From: Lactuca virosa
Lineage: Eukaryota; Streptophyta; Magnoliopsida; Asterales; Asteraceae
Reading direction: 5' to 3'
Assembly: GCA_928212115.1 (NCBI GenBank)
Contig: CAKMRJ010002223.1
Location: 303,344,008-303,408,007, forward strand
DNA length: 64,000 nucleotides
Shown here: piece after piece, positions 46,139-59,131 of the stretch
Layout of the letters: every line of letters begins with the position of its first letter
How positions within the stretch are numbered: the first letter of the stretch is position 1
Notes under the pieces: model-generated
Seen by the model: the letters and a program-made list of their open reading frames with translations, nothing else
What the model was told of the DNA's origin: nothing
Database searches by the model: none
Program-made: the position numbers and the translations under genes

Positions 46139-46902
46139 TGTTGGGTTTTGAGCATTCTAAAACTCCTAAGTGTACATGCAACCCTAAATACCTTGGATCT
46201 ATGTTTTCTCTATTATACATGAAAATATGAATATCCAAGGTATTATACTAGCTAGCATACAAAAACCTTTGATTCATATGAAATATAACAAGTTAGAATA
46301 CATACCTCTTTGATGTAGAATGACTTCATGAAGCTTGAGTGCCTAGTGCCCCAAGTGTGACACCTCAAATGGTTCACACAACATCATATGCTTTTGGAAT
46401 AACTTAGAGAGAAATACACACTTCATGAAAATCGGCTAGCCCTTATTATCACTCTAGTGACCGATTTTGTCAACAATAAGATGCTTATATAGTTAGTGAC
46501 AATTAGGGTAAACCCTAATTGTCATGGCTTTCCATTTTCTTGGATCCATGGGTTCAAACATACCATGGAGCATCCATGGAGCATCTTATGGGTTTTAGCC
46601 CAACTTGATAATCCATGGAGCATTAGCCTGCTATACAAGTATGGGTGATTTACACAATCAACCCATATATTTAATTAGTCTTCTTTTGATCACTTAATTA
46701 ATTCTAGATTAATTCTTGATCAATACTAATTAAATAATCTTATTAATATGTATTATAACTTATAATATATTAACAAACCTTAAGTGTTATTTCTCTCATT
46801 AAAGTCTATCCAAATGCATGATGCCATGCAACCCAAATGGACCATGTCGGGTCGGGTCAAGTCTTACCAATTATAGTTATGGACTTAGACATTAATCCAA
46901 CA
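46139..46902 (-). mobile_element. Element D, 3' LTR (minus strand)
   Basis: 764 bp, TGTTGGGTTTTG...AATCCAACA. It differs from its partner mainly by an 11-bp duplication (CATGGAGCATC near 46565). The polypurine complement GTCTCCCACTT follows. Confidence 0.96.
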
Positions 46903-49900
46903 GTCTCCCACTTAGATAAGTCTAAAACTATTATTACGTATGACTTCAAGAACCGATTGACAATCGTAGCTCTCAAAAGATTCCGTCGAACTCTGACCTT
47001 GCCGATGATCTCTGCCCTTTGTCAATGACTTGTCCATTAGATAAGTGATCATATATTGCTCCATTCTAGATATCATATGGACTGAGATATGGATTATCAA
47101 TCATTCTCTCTGTCCATTTGTTGTTTCCCGATTTCCGATTCATGATGACTGACGGATTGAACAAATCAAATCAGTCCTGGCTTGGCCAAGCACTCACATG
47201 TGTCATCACTAAATCATCGAGGGTCCCACAGATATCGCTTTTATCCCGAAGTAAAAGGAATGGATAAACTTCGACTCATATGGCTTGTTCTACTACTTGT
47301 TGAATCATACACAAAGGCACGTTTTATAACATCGAGTTACCAATGCGTTTTCATGCAATCAATGTATAACCAACTCATAGTAACAACTCATATCTCTAGG
47401 TTTGAAGAATATAAGATATTATCATCTCAAGATCACTCGTGATAAAATCCATGAAGTGATTCAAATGAGCGTGGGTTGAATCCAATACTCAGAACTTATG
47501 AGCACTCATGAGTGTTGTAGCACCGCTTTGTCCAACATCTTACACCTCTACAAGCCAACCCATGACAGTCTTGATTCATATCTACTTCCAACATATGACC
47601 GACTGTGGATAGTTTGAATAACTTAGTCATTCTGGAAGAATAACCTAGTTTATTCTGGAAGTCAAAACATGCAAAATGAAACGCAAGAATAATTGAATCC
47701 AATATGGTATCAAAACCTATGAATATAAATAAGACACTTTTATTTATCACCATACTGATTACTCATTATTCATTGTTTCGGTTTTATCAACTTTATACTT
47801 GAATTAAAAAACACTAGTTGTCTCATGCTCCAAGCAAGTACACTATGTTTTTCAAAACAATAGCTTTGCCATACACCAAGTATGCACTCTATGTTTTCTA
47901 TGATCCTTACTTTTTGAAATAAACCAATTGAACATAATTTCAATGATTCTAATTTCACACTCCCAAATCCTTATCGAAAAATGTGGTTTTATCGAAATTT
48001 GTTTAGATTTTAAACTTATATGCACTGACCCTCCTGTAATGAATATGTACAAAGTCACAAAGACTTGTCAACTGTCATTATAAGGTATTCCAGTGGAGAT
48101 CAACTCCATGGAAACTAAGTCTCATATTCAAAGTACATTGCTTTGAACATGCTTCTTGCATTAAGTTTTCTAATCTTACACAGATAACTTCTACCTATGG
48201 AGACAACTCCATATTCTCATTTTGACTATCACTTCTGAACAAGAGATGCCTCTTTTCAGAATATGTCAATATGGTCCTTCCAAAATTAGCACTATACTTC
48301 CAACTATCCCTGAGCAACCAATCTTTGGTAAACCTTAGATTGTCCTCGACAATTGCTTAATCCTTTTAGTCATATCCAATTCTAGACCTTTTCCCTTCTT
48401 AATGCCCCAGGCATTTGGAAAATTTTAGAAAGGATGAATATTATAGCACATGCAATCGATCCTATATCCGAAGCATATGGCACATGATTCATGATGTCTC
48501 ACATAAAGACATGATACTAGACCAGTCCTTTTGCTACAATATTTCTATTTGCCAAGTTCTCATAATTCAGATTATGAAAAGGGATGTCGTAATCATAATC
48601 AAATTTTAGAACGCAAATAATAGACCCATATATAGAATTTCCTTATGTTGAGTCATTCCAACACAAAATTCATATATATCCTTGACTAAAGATTATTAAA
48701 ACCTCAATCTAAGCTTTTAGAATTGAAATGAAGTATAATTTCCTCTCCCTTAATTATAGCAAAACAACCTTTCCCAATTGAACCTTTTTTGTTTTTCTAT
48801 AATTAACATTGCTAACTTGCAATACTTATCATAATTATCATGCTCCCACTAACATGATGATTATTAGCATAACACTTATGCTCCCATTACTTTGACATGT
48901 ATCCAGAAAACAGCTGGACTTCTAGAAGTCAATACTTTATTGACTTTCTTACCAAAGTTCAGATTTCTGATATGAGATTGCTTTGATAAGACTTTATCAA
49001 ACTCATACACTTTATCTTAGATAGCTTACAGGTGTGTCTAAACAATTTCAGAACTATGAAAAGGGATGTCGTAATCATAGTCTCAATTGTTTAGATCTTT
49101 GCTATCTGCTTCAAATCTACTTGGTGGAAGTGTTTCCTCACCATCATTTTCATGAATCGGAGAGAAACCTTATGACCCTTAGATTTTATGGTGTATGTGT
49201 TCTTATCCATGTGAATCTGTCAAAACCATAATCACAAGACTAGGTTAGTGAAAAATCCAAACTCATATGGATTGAACTTGTGCAATCTTAACTTCTTGCC
49301 ACCTAGCAGTACAAGGGCCTGCCATTGCTTCCATGTTGTTATGCAAACAATTGAGAACATGTAGAACTCATATGCAAAGCCAACTTTAACTGGAATGGGC
49401 ATAGAAATATGTCAACACGATAGGTTATAAACCTCACGTCATGTGCTAGTGTGAAACTTACAGGTTTTTTTATATTCTTGATTAGATCTTTGAAATCCTT
49501 TCAGGATCTTTAAGACTCCCACTGTCCTCTTGACATATAAGACTCACTTGTCAAATATTCAAGAGATAGTGCGGATTCTTTATCAAGACAAACACTTCAC
49601 ACAATTGGCCTTAGTTGGTCTTTGTTTTATCCAAAACATCACAACTTACCAATTTCAAATGTACAAGAGTAGGATACTTTTACTCTTACATTTGACTAGT
49701 GTTAAGAAAACCTTCCTTTAAATATATGTCACTCAAATTACAATCTTGGAGTATGACTCTAAGATTTGTTTTCGGAACGAGGATGACACATCTTCTTGAT
49801 TTAACCATTTCAGAAATTTTTGATTCCTCTTCTTAGCCATCAGAATGCACTTAGAGGATGAATTGTGATAAGGTCTCTTAATCATTAAGATGATCATAAA

Positions 49901-50700
49901 ACATGATACTAAAGTACTCTCCCATCTTTTCAGATTTGAGAAACTTTTATCCTTCTGCCTAATTTGATTCTTCTCTTTCGTTCTGCCATACATTGAAACT
50001 TTTCCAATGTATCAGAATTATACTTAAGCTTATAAGTATAACCATATTTACTAAACTTTAGTAAATCATGACGAATAGTCTTATTGATCTTTTGTGGTGG
50101 ACTTTAACTAGTGCACAAGAATGTGTACTTGATCTCTTAGTCCTACACTTGAGTCACATATACATGTGAACAAGGACTTAGTCTTAATTTCCCAAAGATG
50201 ACAATTCTCATTCATCACACAGTACAACTTGCATGATTTCAAGTTTCTATCCAACTGAAACCTTGGGAATGAGAATCTTTCCTTACTTGGTAAATTATGA
50301 CACTACCACAAACGAAAGAATCAAGTCCATTTCAAATATTGCTATCAATGGAATCATATAAACAACCATTTTTTCACAAATGTCATTGTAAGGATATTTT
50401 AAAATAAATAAAATAAAAATTTTCATTTAATTTTAAAACTTTGCGGAAAACCTTATCCTTATAGTGAAAAAGCATATGAAAAACTTTGTTGTTATCTATT
50501 CCTAAGCAATATATCATAACTCCTAAGCAACAACTCCAAATTCTGATCACCGAACCATGCGATCGAAATCCATCTTCTCGATCAGAATCAGCATGTACTT
50601 CCTTTAAGTTTCTTCACTTTTCTTTGATTCTTAAAGCATCAACATGTGACCTAGTCACATCATGTAATGAGAATCTCATAATAGAAACTTAACAGAGTTA
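46903..50700 (-). other. Element D 3' noncoding region (minus strand)
   Basis: Reverse complement of the A/E 3' region; no gene. Contains TTACGRCATCCC hairpins with stems GATTATGA/TCATAATC (48570-48600) and GAACTATGA/TCATAGTCTC (49051-49084). Confidence 0.8.
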
Positions 50701-51332
50701 GATAGTGGACTTTTACCTGAAGAAGAGTCAAACTTCTTGACTTGATCAACCTTATGATCTTTCAGGTAAATAGGCAGCTTCGCAATCAATACCCCTTCAT
50801 TTGGCAAGATAAACATATGGACTCTTTGGTAATGGGACTATCTCAGACTTAGCCTTACTCTTTACCATTGGTCAACCGAGTTGACTATGGCCGATCCCTT
50901 TCCATTGGGAAGAGAAAGCTTTTTCTGGATTTTCAATGTTACCATTGTCAAAGTCCATGGAAGTTTGGGAAGTTGATCTTCTAATCAAATTTGCTTTACC
51001 AAAGCTCCAAATCATTGCTGATTCAGCAGTACCAAGCAAATAGATAAGATCATTATGGGTCATGTCATAGTCCTTTACATGGTAGTCCATAAGGAATTTA
51101 CTATGTGACTTAGAAAGTGATTGAACATCCAACTTCCTTAAGACTTCGACACCCAACTCTCCCGGCTTGTCAATATGTGCCTTCATCTCCAAGATGCGAT
51201 CACACATAGACCTCGCTTGCCAATAGGGCTTGAGTGACCTTGAACTTGTGGGTTAGTGAGGATAATTGGAGGAGGTGGAGGAAGTGAAGTTCCAAGAGAT
51301 TTGGGAAGATCATAGATGTCTGAACTTGACAT
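50701..51332 (-). pseudogene. Broken gag of element D
   Basis: Starts MSSSDIYDLPKSLGTSL at 51332 (homologous to the E gag start), with the proline-rich segment. It shifts frame near 51200 into a second frame, HIDKPGELGVEVLRK, LIYLLGTAESAMIW, ending at 50872. The zinc knuckle part is lost. Same gag-only family as E; cannot give full-length Gag. Confidence 0.8.
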
Positions 51333-52122
51333 CTTTTGGGAGATATTCAAGATAGTTGATTTAAAGTCCTTAATATAACACCTAATATGAAATATTAAGG
51401 CTAGGACCCAACACAATACTTTTATAACTTGGAAGAGGGATGCCGTAATCCAAGCTATAAAATATTTGAAGGTAGACGAATGACGATTCACCAATTTCCA
51501 CCATGAAAACCGAAATAATTTATTAGGTTTTAATTGGTTTTGAAACTCCTAGATTCTTTTGAGATTCATTGAACTTTTTCAATGGCATGTTTCAATCTCG
51601 AGTGTGCCCTTCAGGTTTTGTGACTGGGATGCCGAGGATCACAAAACAAGGTGTGAAGTAACCATGCAAATATACTTGGTACCCTTTATAATTTACCCCT
51701 TAATCGATGTGCCGGTTAACCACACGCGCTCCACCGATACTATGATAAACATTAAGTTACCCTTTGCCTACCTTGTTAAATCCAGGTTAGTGTGCCGGTT
51801 AACCACACACGCTCCACTAACGGTTTAAACAAAGTGCAAAGTGTAATTTCATGGATTAGCACCTTATTCACATTTTCCTAAGTAACTAAGATTGGGAATT
51901 TATAAAGGTTTAGTTACTTAGTATTTATCATTAATACTTTTAATGAAGGGAGAATTATAGTCCTTGTCCTACCTGTTCGGCTAACGACCCTCCACCAGTC
52001 AAGGAAGCGGTGGGTGAGAGTGGACACCCATTAAGCTGTCATTTTATAGGCAACAACCTTATACCCCCTTATAGACCGGCTTCGTGAATGAGGCCTACTA
52101 ATGGTAAGACTGACTTGATCTT

Positions 52123-52167
<45 letters not shown>

Positions 52168-53098
52168 TATTAACTTATAATATTATAATAGTATAAGGAT
52201 TGAATTTTAACTTTTAAAATTCTAAGGGCTTAACTTTGTATTAAAGTTTTCATGAGAGAAACTTTACAAATTCCAAAACTTGAGGGCAAGTTTTGAAACT
52301 ATTCAAAACTAATTAATTCCATAACTTATGAGTTTAAAGTAGTTTTAAATAAGAAAACTCTTCAAGTTCCATAACTTGAGGACAAGTTATAGAAGACTTT
52401 AAACTATTAAAGAATGTAACTCTTCTTCTTTTGTAACTTATGGAACTAATTAAGGTTACACATTTTTATTATTTAATGAAGTGACTCTTGAACCTCCATA
52501 ACGTGAGGACAAGTTATGGAGTCATAAAACCATTTAATGAGGACAAGACTCTTCATTTTGTAACCATTGCCAACTTTTATGAGTTTTAAGAAACTTTAAT
52601 GTGACTTTTCATGTAACTTGAGGACAAGTTACACAAACACATTTTAGAATCCACTCTTAGATTAAAATGGATCAAAGACACATAATCAATCAACCTTTTC
52701 TATTAATCTAAGCAACTCATATGAACAAGATAATTGGAATCAAAATTTTTCATGTAATTAGCATAACACTTAAACTAATACAAAACATGAATCTATTGAC
52801 AATTATCTTTGAAATTGGATTAGCATGAACATTACCACATCAAAAACAAGTTTATAAGGTCAAAAACAGCTTAGGGTAATGTTCCTAGTCCAATTCCAAC
52901 CAAAAAAACTCGAAAATATGTTGTCATGGGGTCCAACTGGTCGAGTGCATGAACCAACTCGGCGAGTTGGATCGTTTTGAACACTTTTAAGGCATGGACT
53001 CGTCGAGTGACCTGATGGACTCGCCGAGTCTGCTGTCCAGACAGCAAAAACTTCGATTTTTAAGCAGATTTCGCAAGTATAACAAGAAAACAAGCCTA
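51333..53098 (-). other. Element D leader (minus strand) with structured modules
   Basis: No gene. Same order as in E, reversed: TTACGGCATCCC hairpin at about 51417-51464, GGTTAACC-loop hairpins with loops at 51710-51731 and 51793-51814, conserved box at about 51958-52130, AT microsatellite 52125-52168, four ACTCGNCGAGT-type palindromes at 52938-53030, then the PBS complement. Confidence 0.8.
52125..52168. repeat. AT-dinucleotide microsatellite in element D leader
   Basis: A run of mostly AT dinucleotides at the same leader position as the B microsatellite. Confidence 0.9.
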
Positions 53099-53111
53099 GG
53101 CTCTGATACCA
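53099..53111 (-). promoter_or_regulatory. Primer binding site of element D (tRNA-iMet type)
   Basis: GGCTCTGATACCA, one base from the 5' LTR. Confidence 0.92.
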
Positions 53112-53112
53112 C

Positions 53113-53865
53113 TGTTGGGTTTTGAGCATTCTAAAACTCCTAAGTGTACATGCAACCCTAAATACCTTGGATCTATGTTTTCTCTATTATACATGCAAAT
53201 ATGAATATCCAAGGTATTATACTAGCTAGCATACAAAAACCTTTGATTCATATGAAATATAACAAGTTAGAATACATACCTCTTTGATGTAGAATGACTT
53301 CATGAAGCTTGAGTGCCTAGTGCCCCAAGTGTGACACCTCAAATGGTTCACACAACATCATATGCTTTTGGAATAACTTAGAGAGAAATACACACTTCAG
53401 GAAAATCGGCTAGCCCTTATTATCACTCTAGTGACCGATTTTGTCAACAATAAGATGCTTATATAGTTAGTGACAATTAGGGTAAACCCTAATTGTCATG
53501 GCTTTCCATTTCCTTGGATCCATGGGTTCAAACATACCATGGAGCATCTTATGGGTTTTAGCCCAACTTGACAATCCATGGAGCATTAGCCCACTATACA
53601 AGTATGGGTGATTTACACAATCAACCCATATATTTAATTAGTCTTCTTTTGATCACTTAATTAATTCTAGATTAATTCTTGATCAATACTAATTAAATAA
53701 TCTTATTAATATGTATTATAACTTATAATATAGTAACAAACCTTAAGTGTTATTTCTCTCATTAAAGTCTATCCAAATGCATGATGCCATGCAACCCAAA
53801 TGGACCATGTCGGGTCGGGTCAAGTCTTACCAATTATAGTTATGGACTTAGACATTAATCCAACA
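53113..53865 (-). mobile_element. Element D, 5' LTR (minus strand)
   Basis: 753 bp, followed by TSD TCCTT. Nearly identical to 46139-46902, so D is among the youngest insertions here. Confidence 0.96.
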
Positions 53866-53870
53866 TCCTT

Positions 53871-54443
53871 TTCAGCAGCAGCGTGAGGGGTGACAGTTCG
53901 GTCTGAGAGGTCTGACATGGAGCCAGATCACTGAGACCTTAGGGTTTGGACTCCAGGGAAAGTAGGATTGGTTTTACTTAAGAGATCGGGGAGTTATTCT
54001 TCACCGAGTTTGAAGAATAACTCTAAGAATGGTTTTAGTAGTTCAGAATAGGCTGATATATGAACAGAGTTGGAAGGGTTGTGATTGTTTCGCTAGCAGT
54101 TTGGGGAAATTGACGGAGAGTTGTTTCAAGTCGTTTCAGCACAGGCGAGCCGTCAGGAAGTCAGGTTACGATAAGTTTCAGGTCTCAGAAGGTAGAAGTA
54201 GCCTTCAAGGGTTGAAGTTTCGAGTGATATATCCTGGATAGAAGTTTCGGTGGCCTTGGGAAGGCTATTGATCGTGCGGGGTGATGGGTGTACCCTCAGG
54301 ATGGCAAGTGTCAGTGCTTGTAAGAAACGTCAATTGGTTCATGACAAATCTAGGGAGCCGCGGGATTATAGCGTGAGTCATTTTTGGGGATAGGTATTTC
54401 CGGTAGACTTCGAGGACGAAGTCCAAGATAAGTGGGGGAGAGT
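53871..54443 (+). other. Element H noncoding region (second part, after element D)
   Basis: Continues H from 46138 and matches 39215-39791. No gene. Ends in polypurine tract AAGTGGGGGAGAG. Confidence 0.88.
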
Positions 54444-56533
54444 TGTAACGCCCGGTTTTTGGTAGGTATTTTAAAGAAGAATTCTCATTTTGCAAAGGGA
54501 CTCGACGAGTTGGAGGCCCCAAAATCATCGAGTAGAAATGGGAATAAGTTTGGACGCGGGTTGAGAAACCTACTCGACGAGTTGAGGAGGACCAACTCGG
54601 CGAGTTAGAGCTGGAAAAAGAAACCCTAATTTTGGGGTTTTGCACCCTATTTAAGCATCCTATTCTCCACTTGTTGGCCTCGTTTGCTGCCTCCATCGTC
54701 ATAAACCCTAGCTACGAGACCCTAATCCACCCTTGAGTGTTTTGGAGCCATTATTATGTGTTCTTGGTGATTTTGAAGCTTGAGAAGGAAGAAGAAGCTT
54801 GAGGGTTCAAGAGGAAGTCAATAGATCCAGAGTTTAAGCTACATTTCATACTCATTTGAGGTATAAAGCTTATACCTTGGCTTTCTATCACTTAGATCCT
54901 CATTTAGGATAGTATGGTGTCACTTTTGGGCCATTTTGAAGTCATTGTCGGGATTCGAGTGTATTACGGAGTTGTGACTTCAGATCTAGGCACATGTGAG
55001 CTCATAAAGCTCAAAGTTGCCAACTCTATTAGTCAATCACCTTTCTCCATGCCCTAGATCTCCTTTATAGCTTGGTTTTTGGTGTTTCTAGCTCATAACA
55101 CCATGCATACGCGTAAAGTTAGCAACTTTACATGTTATGCTAGCCCTAGGGAACCAGATCTATGATTTAGAAGCATTGGACTCGATTGGAATCAACTGAA
55201 TGAGTGGGGACTAAGAGCAACTCGACGAGTTGCTCATGCAACTCGGCGAGTTGGATCATGATTCCCTACTTTTCTGACTCCGGAGCAAACCCAGTGAGTC
55301 TAGGAGATGACTCAGTGAGTAGTTAAGGTTCTCCGATTTTTGAAGACCGAGGAACTCCTCGAGTTCAAGGAAGAACTCGACGAGTTGTTCCGGTTTGTCC
55401 CGACTCTGTTTGAAGGAGAACTCGACGAGTCCAAGGAGGAACTCAGCGAATTTTGAGTATAATGTCTCGACTCTGTTTGAAGGGGAACTCGATGAGTTTA
55501 TGAAAGAACTCGACGAGTAGGATTGAGATTTTCTAGAGTTTCATGGATCAAGAACTCGACGAGTTGATGGACCAACTCGGCAAGTTGAGTCAACCAGAAT
55601 GTTGACTTTGACGAAGGTTGACCCTTAAAGGGTTATACAGTTTGGATTGGATGCTAGAGGATAGTCTCATGTAAGGGTTGGGGCCCAATTTGGAAAATTG
55701 GGCCAATAATGGGCCATTAGTGGGCTTTTATGGATTTTGGAGTTTTGGACTTGATTGGTTTTGAACTTGGGCCTTAGCTAAGTATCTTGTGGGCTAGGGG
55801 TAAAATGGTTATTTTAACCAAGTAAGGATTATGGACCATGGTTTGGAACCCAATTGCTAATTGGGTGATGTTTTGGTATTGATAGTATGGTATGATGTCA
55901 TGTGATAGTGGTAGTAGGGGGGATAGTCCCCATATTCAGTCGAAAGGACCAAAGGGGTAGGTCGGGCACCCCGGTATGCTTGACAATATGTTTATGTTAT
56001 GTTATTACGTGGTAGTGGTAGGGGTGAAATAGTCCCCGTAACCGGTTCAGATACACCGGAGGGTAGGTCGGGCACCCAGATATGCCTGACATGGGGTAGG
56101 TCGGGCACCCTGGTATGCCTGATAGTGAGGTAGGTTGAGCACCCTGGTATGCTCAGTAGGGTAGGTCGGGCACCCAGATATGCCTGACATGGGGGTAAGT
56201 CGGGCACCCCGGTATGCCTGACAGTATGTTATTTGTATGGTATGTGGTATGATGGGGGAACTCACTAAGCTTCGTGATGATGGTTTACAGTTTTGGTTTC
56301 AGGTATTTCTTCTTCGAGAGGAAAGGAGTCGGCTTGATGGCAGCGGATCACACTATGTTTTCCGCACATGAGATCTTTGGGATTACACTCTGATATTATT
56401 TTAAGATAACATGTTTTGATTATTGGCACTTTTGGTTTTGACACAGGATGTTATTATAGATGTTTCTTATACTGTTGGTTTTAGAATAACTAATTAAAAT
56501 GAAAATTTTGGTCTTGAATTTTGGGATGTTACA
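54444..56533 (+). mobile_element. Element H, right LTR
   Basis: 2090 bp, TGTAACGCCC...GATGTTACA. TATTTAAG promoter near 54649. Carries complete palindrome pairs at 54572-54606 and 55217-55255 that are collapsed in the left LTR, but lacks a segment present at about 41215-41385 of the left LTR. Confidence 0.9.
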
Positions 56534-57116
56534 TCAAAGCTCCTGGAGTGGTATCAAACCACTAGATCTCATACTTGGGGCCAAAAAGGGACCAAAACTC
56601 ACAAATGATAGATCTGAGCCACTAATGAACAAGTTCTTAGCTTTTTACCTCAAGCAAGCTGGAAATGAAGCTAATAAACGAGATCCACAAGCTCTTCCTT
56701 GATCCTCCACCTTGCACCAAGCTTCCACTTCTTGAATATGAACCAAAACCACCAAAAATGAACACAATGAGCTCAAAACACAAATGAGAGGCTTAGGGTT
56801 TTGTGCTTAAGGCTATATGGACAATGGAGGCTGAGAAATGAGGGTTTCATGGTCCATAATGATGTTTATATAGTGCCCAACCCCGAAAATTAGGGTTTCT
56901 AAATGACTCACGTACACCCATCGTACGTGTCCGGAGTCCCGATCCTGCATCGCATGAGTACGTTAAGTGTACCATGTCGTACGCCCCGCGTACTCGCTTT
57001 ACAGCTTGTACACTAAGCGTACCATGTAGTACGCCCCACGTACAACTCAAGGACCAAAAATGCAACATTAATAACAATGAGGGCAATAAAGAAACTTATC
57101 AAGATTCAAGTGTTAC
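56534..57116 (-). mobile_element. Truncated chromovirus-type LTR (minus strand), probable host of H
   Basis: Ends TGTTACA. Promoter TATATAAA on the minus strand near 56868-56876. Layout matches the K LTR, including repeated GTACGC..GCGTAC-type motifs at about 56915-57050. H may be inserted in it; the 5 bases after H are TCAAA. Confidence 0.6.
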
Positions 57117-57348
57117 AGTCAAGGTGGTGTTATTTTTTAAATAAAATCTCAACCAGATTTGTCATATGTCTAATATGAAGACTGTGGTTCAATGATAAAA
57201 GGTTGGTAATGTTTAGATGCTAGATTTTGGTATCTTATATTTTTATTTTATTTTATTGTTCTCGTGCCAATCGCCAGAGAAGTTACTAAGTTACCGGTGG
57301 TCGTGGAGAAGACAAAGGGATGAGAATTGGGGAAGAGACAAATAGGAG
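57117..57348. other. Unassigned sequence
   Basis: Low-copy-looking, no terminal repeats or ORF that I can support. Confidence 0.4.
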
Positions 57349-57357
57349 AGGTAGAGG

Positions 57358-57795
57358 TAGGGTTGTAAACGAACTGAACGGTTAGCGATCTATTTGTGAA
57401 TCGTTCGGCGGGAAGTTCGTTTATGTTCATTTATTTAATAAATAAATGAACACAAACACAAATTTTTGTTCGTGTAGTTAAATGAACAAACATGAACAGT
57501 GGTCTTGTTCGTTTAATTATGTTCATGAACGTTCGTTTATGTTCGTTCATTTAAGTTTCTTTTATGTTCAATTATATTTGATTAAATTACTATATTATAT
57601 TTTGTTTATCTCCGTTTGTTTATGTTCGTTCGTTTAGCATATTCACGAACATAAATGAACGAACGTGAACAATGTAATTTGTTAAACGAATGAACATGAA
57701 CAAGAAAACTCGTTCAATTATTCGTTCGTGTTCGTTCGTTTGTTCGACTAACTTAAACGAACGAACATGAACAACTATCGTTCGTTTACAACCCT
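57358..57795. mobile_element. Foldback / MULE-type MITE with 9-bp TSD
   Basis: Terminal inverted repeats AGGGTTGTAAACGAAC (left, from 57359) and GTTCGTTTACAACCCT (right, to 57795). They are flanked by AGGTAGAGG at 57349-57357 and 57796-57804. The interior is a mass of inverted GTTCGTT/AACGAAC units, so the whole can fold on itself. The 9-bp TSD suggests Mutator-type mobilisation. No coding capacity. Confidence 0.85.
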
Positions 57796-57804
57796 AGGTA
57801 GAGG

Positions 57805-59131
57805 CATATGGGTAGAAAGAGAGAAAGTGGGGGATATGATAGATATGAATCATATGATCCCTTTTAACAATGATCAATGAACCACTCATATAAGTTTTGA
57901 AACTTCTAGGGCCAATGATGAGCTTTCGATAATTGTTCTCTAACATGATATTTTTTACAAATCACAAATACAATCTGTATAATTTTATCCATAAATAAAT
58001 GAATAATAGTTGCAAAAACATACTTGTAAGCCAAATTAGATACTTTACCTAGGGACCAATCCTTGAGTAGTTTATGGGAGGACCATATTTGCAAAATCAA
58101 TTTTTTCAAGCTCATAGCTGATACAAAAGATAACACCTCTGAACATAAAAAAAAAACTTTCTTTTTCATGTTTTTACCCGTAATTCTTGTTCATAATTAT
58201 AAAAATATACGGTAAAAAAACACTTTAGATGATAATATGCTATCAAACGATATTCCTAATTTCCTATAACCGGGTGCAAAAATCAAAAGACACAAAACAA
58301 TCAGACCCAGGCGGCCAGGCCCAAAGCATGTGATGGTGGGTTGATTTTAGGGTTACTTATGATGTCATTATGGACTATGGAGTATTGGATTGGACCACAT
58401 GTTTACTTTACATCTTGCCCTTTTGAGAGGTTTAAGTTTAGGCATATCTTTTTTCCCTTATTACAATTTTGATAGGTTTCTAAATTCTTTTATATAAGTT
58501 ATATTTTTTTATTTACCAATTTGTGTAACCAACTTTATAAAATAATAAATACAAAATTGAATTAAAACGAAACGGAGTTACATATAAAAAAAATATGTTT
58601 TTGTACATAACTTTATAAACAAAATGTAACACTTACGTTAATAGTGTTTTATCCTTATCATTTTATATTTGATTTAAAGGAAATATAATATCTGGAACGT
58701 ATTTTAGTTCATTTAATTAAGAGTTGTTGCGTAAACCATGTGTATAATTAGATCCAAAATACTCAAAAGGATAAAATCAGAAATATCGTCGTCAGACTAG
58801 TCCTATATTTGTAGTATTTTCCGCTTGAAAAAAATTAAATTTAGGGTTTAATCTTGGATTTCATTATATTTGCTCATTTGATTTTGACACACTTTAGTTC
58901 ATGTTTATTCGATCTAATTCAAATTCATGTATTTATTTCTTATTTATATTCTTGAAGCTTGATTACAAAATTGTAAAGGGCAAAGAAAAAGATGGATGAT
59001 AGAGAAAGGAGATGAAAACATTATTTATTTTATTTTTAATGTTAAAAAAAAAAAAAAAAAAACAACAACGCGTATGCTATGCATATCTTTATCTAGGAAT
59101 GCATGTGGTTTTATCGACACTAACTAAAACC
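57805..59131. other. Unassigned AT-rich sequence
   Basis: About 1.3 kb with no convincing gene or repeat. Short ORFs lack family resemblance. A poly-A run lies at about 59043-59060. Confidence 0.4.

Noticed and set aside
52860..53129. ORF of 89 codons on the minus strand
   Set aside because: Lies in the PBS/leader region of element D and encodes the palindrome repeats; a similar frame in B and E is explained by shared noncoding leader.
56534..57116. Treating this as the end of element K or H
   Set aside because: Its motifs differ from H (GTACGC type, not ACTCG) and K has its own complete LTR at 61389-63266; it is a separate truncated LTR.
57906..58169. 87-codon minus-strand ORF as possible host gene
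   Set aside because: AT-rich, no recognisable domain, no supporting start or splice context.
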